The notes under the pieces were generated by a model. The model ran no database searches, was not told the DNA's origin, and saw nothing but the letters and a program-made list of their open reading frames with translations. A program made the position numbers and the translations under genes. DNA of 64,000 bases from Hydractinia symbiolongicarpus (lineage: Eukaryota; Cnidaria; Hydrozoa; Anthoathecata; Hydractiniidae): contig NC_079876.1 in assembly GCF_029227915.1 (NCBI RefSeq), positions 2,482,001 to 2,546,000 on the forward strand, in the 5' to 3' direction. This document shows, in pieces, positions 12,130 through 22,883 of the stretch; positions within the stretch are counted from its first letter, which is position 1; each line of letters opens with the position of its first letter.

Positions 12130-13347
12130 ATGAGACTTGTAATTTTCAAAAATGTTTTCATATTTGATGAGGCGCTTAATGAAAGAGGTTTAATCGCCGG
12201 CAAACGAAATCCCGCGATTTCCCGTAAATCCCGGACTCGGCCCGTATAGTCAAAAGTATACAAAGAAAGTACCCAGGGAGTAAACTCATTTCCCGAACGA
12301 TTTTTTAAATTATTTTTTCACCACTAAAACGCATGAGACTTGTAGTTTTCAAAAAATTTTTCATTTTTGATGAGACGCTTAATGAAAGAGGTTTAATCGC
12401 AGGCAAACGAAATCCCGCGTTTTCCCGTAAATCCGGGGCTTGGCCCGTATAGTCGAATGTATACAAAGAAAGTACCCAGGGAGTAAACTCATTTCCCGAA
12501 CGATTTTTTGAATTATTTTTTCACCACTAAAACTCATGAGACTTGTAGTTTTCAAAAATGTTTTTATTTTTGATGAGACGCTTAATGAAAGAGGTTTAAT
12601 CGCCGGAAAACGAATACCCGCGATTTCCCGTAAATCCCGGGCTTGGCCCGTATAGTAGAATGTATACAAAGAAAGTACCCTGTGAGTAAACTCATTTCCT
12701 GAACGATTTTTTAAATTAATTTTTCACCACTACAACGCATGAGACTTGTACTTTTCAAAAATGTTTTCATTTTTGATGAGACGCTGAATAAAAGAAGTTT
12801 ATTCGCACTCAAACGAAAATCCGCGATTTCCCGTAAATCCCGGACTCGGCCCGTATAGTCCAAAGTATACAAAGAAAGTACCCAGGGAGTAAACTCATTT
12901 TCCGAACGATTTTTTAAATTATTTTTTCACCACTAAAACGTATGAGACTTGTAATTTTCAAAAATGTTTTCATATTTGATGAGACGCTGAATAAAAGAAG
13001 TTTATTCGCACTCAAACGAAAATCCGCGATTTCCCGTAAATCCCTGACTCGGCCCGTATAGTCAAAAGTATACAAAGAAAGTACCCAGGGAGTAAACTCA
13101 TTTCCCGAACGATTTTTTAAATTATTTTTTCACCACTAAAACGCATGAGACTTGTAGTTTTCAAAATTTTTTTCATTTTTGATGAGACGCTTAATGAAAG
13201 TGGTTTAATCGCCAGCAAACGAAAACCCGCGATTTCCCGTAAATCCCGGGCTTGGCCCGTATAGTCGAATGTTTACAAAGAAAGTACCCTGTGAGTAAAC
13301 TCATTTCCAAAACAATTTTTTAAATTATCTTTTCACCACTAAAACGC

Positions 13348-13550
13348 ATGAGACTTGTAGTTTTCAAAAAAATTTTCATTTTTGATGAGACGCTTAATGA
13401 AAGAAGTTTAATCGCCGGCAAACGAAAACCCGCCATTTCCCGTAAATCCGGGGCTTGGCCCGTATAGTCGAATGTATACAAAGAAAGTACCCAGGAAGTA
13501 AACTCATTTCCCGAACGATTTTTTGAATTATTTTTTCACCACTAAAACGC
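13348..13550 (+). repeat. B1 monomer with an internal H-type patch
   Basis: The outer parts match B1 (caaaaaaattttc, gcttaatgaaag, then tccggggcttgg). Between about 13404 and 13437 it reads aagaagttt and aaaacccgccattt, the H states, where B1 has aagaggttt and aaatcccgcgtttt. This B1-H-B1 mosaic is what a short gene-conversion tract would leave. Two crossovers or convergent mutation are less simple alternatives. Confidence 0.75.
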
Positions 13551-15172
13551 ATGAGACTTGTAGTTTTCAAAAATGTTTTCATTTTTGATGAGACGCTTAA
13601 TGAAAGAGGTTTAATCGCCGGAAAACGAAAACCCGCGATTTCCCGTAAATCCCGGGCTTGGCCCGTATAGTCGAATGTATACAAAGAAAGTACCCTGTGA
13701 GTAAACTCATTTCCTGAACGATTTTTTAAATTAATTTTTTACCACTACAACGCATGAGACTTGTACTTTTCAAAAATGTTTTCATTTTTGATGAGACGCT
13801 GAATAAAAGAAGTTTATTCGCACTCAAACGAAAATCCGCGATTTCCCGTAAATCCCGGACTCGGCCCGTATAGTCCAAAGTATACAAAGAAAGTACCCAG
13901 GGAGTAAACTCATTTTCCGAACGATTTTTTAAATTATTTTTCACCACTAAAACGTATGAGACTTGTAATTTTCAAAAATGTTTTCATATTTGATGAGGCG
14001 CTTAATGAAAGAGGTTTAATCGCCGGCAAACGAAATCCCGCGATTTCCCGTAAATCCCGGACTCGGCCCGTATAGTCAAAAGTATACAAAGAAAGTACCC
14101 AGGGAGTAAACTCATTTCCCGAACGATTTTTTAAATTATTTTTTCACCACTAAAACGCATGAGACTTGTAGTTTTCAAAAAATTTTTCATTTTTGATGAG
14201 ACGCTTAATGAAAGAGGTTTAATCGCAGGCAAACGAAATCCCGCGTTTTCCCGTAAATCCGGGGCTTGGCCCGTATAGTCGAATGTATACAAAGAAAGTA
14301 CCCAGGGAGTAAACTCATTTCCCGAACGATTTTTTGAATTATTTTTTCACCACTAAAACTCATGAGACTTGTAGTTTTCAAAAATGTTTTTATTTTTGAT
14401 GAGACGCTTAATGAAAGAGGTTTAATCGCCGGAAAACGAATACCCGCGATTTCCCGTAAATCCCGGGCTTGGCCCGTATAGTAGAATGTATACAAAGAAA
14501 GTACCCTGTGAGTAAACTCATTTCCTGAACGATTTTTTAAATTAATTTTTCACCACTACAACGCATGAGACTTGTACTTTTCAAAAATGTTTTCATTTTT
14601 GATGAGACGCTGAATAAAAGAAGTTTATTCGCACTCAAACGAAAATCCGCGATTTCCCGTAAATCCCGGACTCGGCCCGTATAGTCCAAAGTATACAAAG
14701 AAAGTACCCAGGGAGTAAACTCATTTTCCGAACGATTTTTTAAATTATTTTTTCACCACTAAAACGTATGAGACTTGTAATTTTCAAAAATGTTTTCATA
14801 TTTGATGAGACGCTGAATAAAAGAAGTTTATTCGCACTCAAACGAAAATCCGCGATTTCCCATAAATCCCTGACTCGGCCCGTATAGTCAAAAGTATACA
14901 AAGAAAGTACCCAGGGAGTAAACTCATTTCCCGAACGATTTTTTAAATTATTTTTTCACCACTAAAACGCATGAGACTTGTAGTTTTCAAAATTTTTTTC
15001 ATTTTTGATGAGACGCTTAATGAAAGTGGTTTAATCGCCAGCAAACGAAAACCCGCGATTTCCCGTAAATCCCGGGCTTGGCCCGTATAGTCGAATGTTT
15101 ACAAAGAAAGTACCCTGTGAGTAAACTCATTTCCAAAACGATTTTTTAAATTATCTTTTCACCACTAAAACG
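13348..15172 (+). repeat. Nine-monomer unit, copy 2
   Basis: Tandem partner of 11522-13347 at offset 1826. Only a few differences were noticed, for example cccataaatccctgac near 14870 against cccgtaaatccctgac near 13040, and aaaacgattt near 15140 against aaaacaattt near 13313. Its first monomer (13348) is recombinant. The copy is followed by H at 15173, which opens the second 6.3-kb block. Confidence 0.88.
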
Positions 15173-18100
15173 CATGAGACTTGTAGTTTTCAAAAATGTG
15201 TTCATTTTTGATGAGACGCTGAATGAAAGAAGTTTAATCGCCGGCAAACGAAAACCCGCCATTTCCCGTAAACCCCGGACTCGACCCGTATAGTCAAAAG
15301 TATACAGAGAAAGTACCCAGGGAGTAAACTCATTTCCCGAACGATTTTTTATATTATTTTTTTACCACTAAACGCATGAGACTTGTAGTTTTCAAAAATA
15401 TTTTCATATTTGATGGGACGCTGAATAAAAGAAGTTTAATCGCCGGCAAACGAAGATCCGCGATTTACCGTAAATCCCGGACTCGGCCCGTATAGTCAAA
15501 TGTATACAAAGAAAGTACCCAGGGAGTAAACTCATTTCCCGAACGATTTTTTGAATTATTTTTTCACCACTAAAACGCATGAGACTTGTAGTTTTCAAAA
15601 ATGTTTTCATTTTTGATGAGACGCTTAATGAAAGAGGTTTAATCGCCGGAAAACGAAAACCCGCGATTTCCCGTAAATCCCGGGCTTGGCCCGTATAGTC
15701 GAATGTATGCAAAGAAAGTACCCTGTGAGTAAATTCATTTCCTGAACGATTTTTTAAATTAATTTTTCACCACTACAACGCATGAGACTTGTACTTTTCA
15801 AAAATGTTTTCATTTTTGATGAGACGCTGAATAAAAGAAGTTTATTCGCACTCAAACGAAAATCCGCGATTTCCCGTAAATCCCGGACTCGGCCCGTATA
15901 GTCAAAAGTATACAAAGAAAGTACCCAGGGAGTAAAACTCATTTCCCGAACGATTTTTTAAAATATTTTTTCACCACTAAAACGCATGAGACTTGTAGTT
16001 TTCAAAAAATTTTTCATTTTTGATGAGACGCTTAATGAAAGAGGTTTAATCGCCGGCAAACGAAATCCCGCGTTTTCCCGTAAATCCGGGGCTTGGCCCG
16101 TATAGTCGAATGTATACAAAGAAAGTACCCAGGGAGTAAACTCATTTCCCGAACGATTTTTTGAATTATTTTTTCACCACTAAAACGCATGAGACTTGTA
16201 GTTTTCAAAAATGTTTTTATTTTTGATGAGACGCTTAATGAAAGAGGTTTAATCGCCGGAAAACGAAAACCCGCGATTTCCCGTAAACCCCGGACTCGAC
16301 CCGTATAGTCAAAAGTATACAAAGAAAGTACCCAGGGAGTAAACTCATTTCCCGAACGATTTTTTAAATTATTTTTTCACCACTAAAACGCATGAGACTT
16401 GTAGTTTTTAAAAATGTTTTCATTTTTGATGAGACGCTGAATAAAAGAAGTTTAATCGCCGGCAAACGAAACCTGCGATTTCCCGTAAATCCTGGACTCG
16501 GCCCGTATAGTCAAAAGTATACAGAGAAAGTACCCAGGGAGTAAACTCATTTCCCAAACGATTTTTTAAATTATTATTTCACCACTAAAGCCCATGAGAC
16601 TTGTAGTTTTTAAAAATGTTTTCATTTTTGATGAGACGCTTAATGAAAGTGATTTAATCGCCAGCAAACGAAAACCCGCGATTTCCCGTAAATCCCGGGC
16701 TTGGCCCGTATAGTCGAATGTTTACAAAGAAAGTACCCTGTGAGTAAACTCATTTCCAAAACGATTTTTTAAATTATCTTTTCACCACTAAAACGCATGA
16801 GACTTGTAGTTTTCAAAAATGTTTTCATTTTTGATGAGACGCTGAATAAAAGAAGTTTAATCGCCGGCAAACGAAAACCCGCCATTTCCCGTAAACCCCG
16901 GACTCGACCCGTATAGTCAAAAGTATACAGAGAAAGTACCCAGGGAGTAAACTCATTTCCCGAACGATTTTTTATATTATTTTTTTACCACTAAAACGCA
17001 TGAGACTTTGAGTTTTCAAAAATGTTTTCATTTTTGATAAGACGCTGAATAAAAGAAGTTTAATCGCCGGCAAACGAAAACCTGCGATTTCCCGTAAATC
17101 CCGGATTCGGCCCGTATAGTCAAAAGTATACAAAGAAAGTACCCAGGGAGTAAATTCATTTCCCGAACGATTTTTTAAATTACTTTTTCACCACTAAAAC
17201 GCATGAGACTTGTAGTTTTTAAAAATGTTTTAATTTTTGATGAGACGCTGAATAAAAGAAGTTTAATCGCCGGCAAACGAAACCTGCGATTTCCCGTAAA
17301 TCCTGGACTCGGCCCGTATAGTCAAAAGTATACAAAGAAAGTACCCAGGGAGTAAACTCATTTCCCAAACGATTTTTTATTTTTTATTATTTCACCACTA
17401 AAGCCCTTGAGACTTGTTGTTTTTAAAAATGTTTTCATTTTTGATGAGACGCTTAATGAAAGTGGTTTAATCGCCAGCAAACGAAAACCCGCGATTTCCC
17501 GTAAATCCCGGGCTTGGCCCGTATAGTCGAATGTTTACAAAGAAAGTACCCTGTGAGTAAACTCATTTCCAAAACGATTTTTTAAATTATCTTTTCACCA
17601 CTAAAACGCATGAGACTTGTAGTTTTCAAAAATGTATTCGTTTTTGATGAGACGCTGAATGAAAGAAGTTTAATCGCCGGCAAACGAAAACCCGCCATTT
17701 CCCGTAAACCCCGGACTCGACCCGTATAGTCAAAAGTATACAGAGAAAGTACCCAGGGAGTAAACTCATTTCCCGAACGATTTTTTATATTATTTTTTTA
17801 CCACTAAACGCATGAGACTTGTAGTTTTTAAAAATGTTTTCATTTTTGATGAGACGCTGAATAAAAGAAGTTTAATCGCCGGCAAACGAGACCTGCAATT
17901 TCCCGTAAATCCTGGACTCGGCCCGTATAGTCAAAAGTATACAAAGAAAGTACCCAGGGAGTAAACTCATTTCCCAAACGATTTTTTAAATTATTATTTC
18001 ACCACTAAAGCCCATGAGACTTGTAGTTTTTAAAAATGTTTTCATTTTTGATGAGACGCTTAATGAAAGTGGATTAATCGCCAGCAAACGAAAACCCGCG

Positions 18101-21100
18101 ATTTCCCGTAAATCCCGGGCTTGGCCCGTATAGTCGAATGTTTACAAAGAAAGTACCCTGTGAGTAAACTCATTTCCAAAACGATTTTTTAAATTATCTT
18201 TTCACCACTAAAACGCATGAGACTTGTAGTTTTCAAAAATGTGTTCATTTTTGATGAGACGCTGAATGAAAGAAGTTTAAGCGCCGGCAAACGAAAACCC
18301 GCCATTTCCCGTAAACCCCAGACTCGACCCGTATAGTCAAAAGTATACAGAGAAAGTACCCAGGGAGTAAACTCATTTCCCGAACGATTTTTTATATTAT
18401 TTTTTTACCACTAAACGCATGAGACTTGTAGTTTTCAAAAATATTTTCATATTTGATGGGACGCTGAATAAAAGAAGTTTAATCGCCGGCAAACGAAGAT
18501 CCGCGATTTACCGTAAATCCCGGACTCGGCCCGTATAGTCAAATGTATACAAAGAAAGTACCCAGGGAGTAAACTCATTTCCCGAACGATTTTTTGAATT
18601 ATTTTTTCACCACTAAAACGCATGAGACTTGTACTTTTCAAAAATGTTTTCATTTTTGATGAGGCGCTGAATAAAAGAAGTTTATTCGCACTCAAACGAA
18701 AATCCGCGATTTCCCGTAAATCCCGGACTCGGCCCGTATAGTCAAAAGTATACAAAGAAAGTACCCAGGGAGTAAACTCATTTCCCGAACGATTTTTTAA
18801 AATATTTTTTCACCACTAAAACGCATGAGACTTGTAGTTTTCAAAAAATTTTTCATTTTTGATGAGACGCTTAATGAAAGAGGTTTAATCGCCGGCAAAC
18901 GAAATCCCGCGTTTTCCCGTAAATCCGGGGCTTGGCCCGTATAGTCGAATGTATACAAAGAAAGTACCCAGGGAGTAAACTAATTTCCCGAACGATTTTT
19001 TGAATTATTTTTTCACCACTAAAACGCATGAGACTTGTAGTTTTCAAAAATGTTTTTATTTTTGATGAGACGCTTAATGAAAGAGGTTTAATCGCCGGAA
19101 AACGAAAACCCGCGATTTCCCGTAAATCCCGGGCTTGGCCCGTATAGTCGAATGTATACAAAGAAAGTACCCTGTGAGTAAACTCATTTCCTGAACGATT
19201 TTTTAAATTAATTTTTCACCACTACAACGCATGAGACTTGTACTTTTCAAAAATGTTTTCATTTTTGATGAGACGCTGAAGAAAAGAAGTTTATTCGCAC
19301 TCAAACGAAAATCCGCGATTTCCCGTAAATCCCGGACTCGGCCCGTATAGTCCAAAGTATACAAAGAAAGTACCCAGGAAGTAAACTCATTTTCCGAACG
19401 ATTTTTTAAATTATTTTTTCACCACTAAAACGTATGAGACTTGTAATTTTCAAAAATGTTTTCATATTTGATGAGACGCTGAATAAAAGAAGTTTATTCG
19501 CACTCAAACGAAAATCCGCGATTTCCCGTAAATCCCGGACTCGGCCCGTATAGTCAAAAGTATACAAAGAAAGTACCCAGGGAGTAAACTCATTTCCCGA
19601 ACGATTTTTTAAATTATTTTTTCACCACTAAAACGCATGAGACTTGTAGTTTTCAAAAAATTTTTCATTTTTGATGAGACGCTTAATGAAAGAGGTTTAA
19701 TCGCCGGCAAACGAAATCCCGCGTTTTCCCGTAAATCCGGGGCTTGGCCCGTATAGTCGAATGTATACAAAGAAAGTACCCAGGAAGTAAACTCATTTCC
19801 CGAACGATTTTTTGAATTATTTTTTCACCACTAAAACGCATGAGACTTGTAGTTTTCAAAAATGTTTTCATTTTTGATGAGACGCTTAATGAAAGAGGTT
19901 TAATCGCCGGAAAACGAAAACCCGCGATTTCCCGTAAATCCCGGGCTTGGCCCGTATAGTCGAATGTATACAAAGAAAGTACCCTGTGAGTAAACTCATT
20001 TCCTGAACGATTTTTTAAATTAATTTTTTACCACTACAACGCATGAGACTTGTACTTTTCAAAAATGTTTTCATTTTTGATGAGACGCTGAATAAAAGAA
20101 GTTTATTCGCACTCAAACGAAAATCCGCGATTTCCCGTAAATCCCGGACTCGGCCCGTATAGTCCAAAGTATACAAAGAAAGTACCCAGGGAGTAAACTC
20201 ATTTTCCGAACGATTTTTTAAATTATTTTTCACCACTAAAACGTATGAGACTTGTAATTTTCAAAAATGTTTTCATATTTGATGAGGCGCTTAATGAAAG
20301 AGGTTTAATCGCCGGCAAACGAAATCCCGCGATTTCCCGTAAATCCCGGACTCGGCCCGTATAGTCAAAAGTATACAAAGAAAGTACCCAGGGAGTAAAC
20401 TCATTTCCCGAACGATTTTTTAAATTATTTTTTCACCACTAAAACGCATGAGACTTGTAGTTTTCAAAAAAATTTTCATTTTTGATGAGACGCTTAATGA
20501 AAGAGGTTTAATCGCAGGCAAACGAAATCCCGCGTTTTCCCGTAAATCCGGGGCTTGGCCCGTATAGTCGAATGTATACAAAGAAAGTACCCAGGGAGTA
20601 AACTCATTTCCCGAACGATTTTTTGAATTATTTTTTCACCACTAAAACTCATGAGACTTGTAGTTTTCAAAAATGTTTTTATTTTTGATGAGACGCTTAA
20701 TGAAAGAGGTTTAATCGCCGGAAAACGAATACCCGCGATTTCCCGTAAATCCCGGGCTTGGCCCGTATAGTAGAATGTATACAAAGAAAGTACCCTGTGA
20801 GTAAACTCATTTCCTGAACGATTTTTTAAATTAATTTTTCACCACTACAACGCATGAGACTTGTACTTTTCAAAAATGTTTTCATTTTTGATGAGACGCT
20901 GAATAAAAGAAGTTTATTCGCACTCAAACGAAAATCCGCGATTTCCCGTAAATCCCGGACTCGGCCCGTATAGTCCAAAGTATACAAAGAAAGTACCCAG
21001 GGAGTAAACTCATTTTCCGAACGATTTTTTAAATTATTTTTTCACCACTAAAACGTATGAGACTTGTAATTTTCAAAAATGTTTTCATATTTGATGAGAC

Positions 21101-21315
21101 GCTGAATAAAAGAAGTTTATTCGCACTCAAACGAAAATCCGCGATTTCCCGTAAATCCCGGACTCGGCCCGTATAGTCAAAAGTATACAAAGAAAGTACC
21201 CAGGGAGTAAACTCATTTCCCGAACGATTTTTTAAATTATTTTTTCACCACTAAAACGCATGAGACTTGTAGTTTTCAAAATTTTTTTCATTTTTGATGA
21301 GACGCTTAATGAAAG
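15000..21315 (+). repeat. ~6.3-kb segmental duplication, copy 2
   Basis: Partner of 6885-13200. Differences I noticed are few: ccgggctt here and ccgagctt near 6960, an extra A near 15930 (gtaaaactc), tttaattttt near 17230 in place of tttcattttt, ctaatttcc near 18981 in place of ctcatttcc, and cccggactc near 21160 in place of ccctgactc. The copy loses similarity just after gcttaatgaaag near 21315, where copy 1 continues as G and this copy as B1. Confidence 0.9.
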
Positions 21316-22695
21316 AGGTTTAATCGCCGGCAAACGAAATCCCGCGTTTTCCCGTAAATCCGGGGCTTGGCCCGTATAGTCGAATGTATACATAGAAAGT
21401 ACCCAGGGAGTAAACTCATTTCCCGAACGATTTTTTGAATTATTTTTTCACCACTAAAACGCATGAGACTTGTAGTTTTCAAAAATGTTTTCATTTTTGA
21501 TGAGACGCTTAATGAAAGAGGTTTAATCGCCGGAAAACGAAAACCCGCGATTTCCCGTAAATCCCGGGATTGGCCCGTATAGTCGAATGTATACAAAGAA
21601 AGTACCCTGTGAGTAAACTCATTTCCTGAACGATTTTTTAAATTAATTTTTTACCACTACAACGCATGAGACTTGTACTTTTCAAAAATGTTTTCATTTT
21701 TGATGAGACGCTGAATAAAAGAAGTTTATTCGCACTCAAACGAAAATCCGCGATTTCCCGTAAATCCCGGACTCGGCCCGTATAGTCCAAAGTATACAAA
21801 GAAAGTACCCAGGGAGTAAACTCATTTTCCGAACGATTTTTTAAATTATTTTTTCACCACTAAAACGTATGAGACTTGTAATTTTCAAAAATGTTTTCAT
21901 ATTTGATGAGGCGCTTAATGAAAGAGGTTTAATCGCCGGCAAACGAAATCCCGCGATTTCCCGTAAATCCCGGACTCCGCCCGTATAGTCAAAAGTATAC
22001 AAAGAAAGTACCCAGGGAGTAAACTCATTTCCCGAACGATTTTTTAAATTATTTTTTCACCACTAAAACGCATGAGACATGTAGTTTTCAAAAATTTTTT
22101 CATTTTTGATGAGACGCTTAATGAAAGAGGTTTAATCGCCGGCAAACGAAATCCCGCGTTTTCCCGTAAATCCGGGGCTTGGCCCGTATAGTCGAATGTA
22201 TACAAAGAAGTTACCCAGGGAGTAAACTCATTTCCCGAACGATTTTTTGAATTATTTTTTCACCACTAAAACGCATGAGACTTGTAGTTTTCAAAAATGT
22301 TTTCATTTTTGATGAGACGCTTAATGAAAGAGGTTTAATCGCCGGAAAACGAAAACCCGCGATTTCCCGTAAATCCCGCGCTTGGCCCGTATAGTCGAAT
22401 GTATACAAAGAAAGTACCCTGTGAGTAAACTCATTTCCCGAACGATTTTTTAAATTATTTTTTCACCACTAAAACGCATGAGACTTGTAGTTTTCAAAAA
22501 TTTTTTCATTTTTGATGAGACGCTTAATGAAAGAGGTTTAATCGCCGGCAAACGAAATCCCGCGTTTTCCCGTAAATCCGGGGCTTGGCCCGTATAGTCG
22601 AATGTATACAAAGAAAGTACCCAGGGAGTAAACTCATTTCCCGAACGATTTTTTGAATTATTTTTTCACCACTAAAACGCATGAGACTTGTAGTT
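19840..22695 (+). repeat. ~2.86-kb duplication, copy 1 (offset 3044 bp)
   Basis: Starts at a B2 copy and runs B2-C-B0-B1-B2-C-C'-B1-B2-C-B0-B1-B2-B1-B2. Private states shared with the partner include tatacatagaaag (near 21391 and 24435), ggactccgcccg (near 21976 and 25020), gagacatgtag (near 22075 and 25119), aagaagttaccc (near 22206 and 25250) and cccgcgcttgg (near 22378 and 25422). Confidence 0.9.
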
Positions 22696-22883
22696 TTCAA
22701 AAATGTTTTCATTTTTGATGAGACGCTTAATGAAAGAGGTTTAATCGCCGGAAAACGAAAACCCGCGATTTCCCGTAAATCCCGGGCTTGGCCCGTATAG
22801 TCGAATGTATACAAAGAAAGTACCCTGTGAGTAAACTCATTTCCTGAACGATTTTTTAAATTAATTTTTTACCACTACAACGC

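Larger units (their letters stand above)
10711..13144 (+). repeat. B1-B2-C-(C' or B0) tetramer tract, 812-bp period
   Basis: B1 copies start near 10711, 11522 and 12333, a period of 811-812 bp. Each is followed by B2, C and then C' or B0. The same tetramer runs through 13.3-15.0 and 18.8-25.7 kb, interrupted by inserted G or extra B1/B2 copies. This is the second main HOR class of the window. Confidence 0.87.
6885..13200 (+). repeat. ~6.3-kb segmental duplication, copy 1
   Basis: Thirty-one monomers in the order G-H-F-B2-C-B1-B2/H-A2-G-H-A1-A2-G-H-A2-G-H-F-C-B1-B2-C-C'-B1-B2-C-B0-B1-B2-C-C'. They recur at about 15000-21315, offset 8115 bp. Private states shared by both copies include gtatgcaaag (near 7590 and 15705), cgagacctgcaattt (near 9775 and 17887), gtggattaatcg (near 9955 and 18070), gtttaagcgcc (near 10160 and 18275) and ctgaagaaaagaag (near 11163 and 19278). 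I noticed only scattered single-base differences. Confidence 0.9.
11522..13347 (+). repeat. Nine-monomer unit, copy 1 (1826 bp)
   Basis: Order is B1-B2-C-B0-B1-B2-C-C'-G. It is followed immediately by a second copy at 13348-15172. The terminal G carries an unusual dyad region (caaaatttttttc) in both copies. Two B1-B2-C tetramers plus one G make the unit, so it is a HOR of a HOR. Confidence 0.88.
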
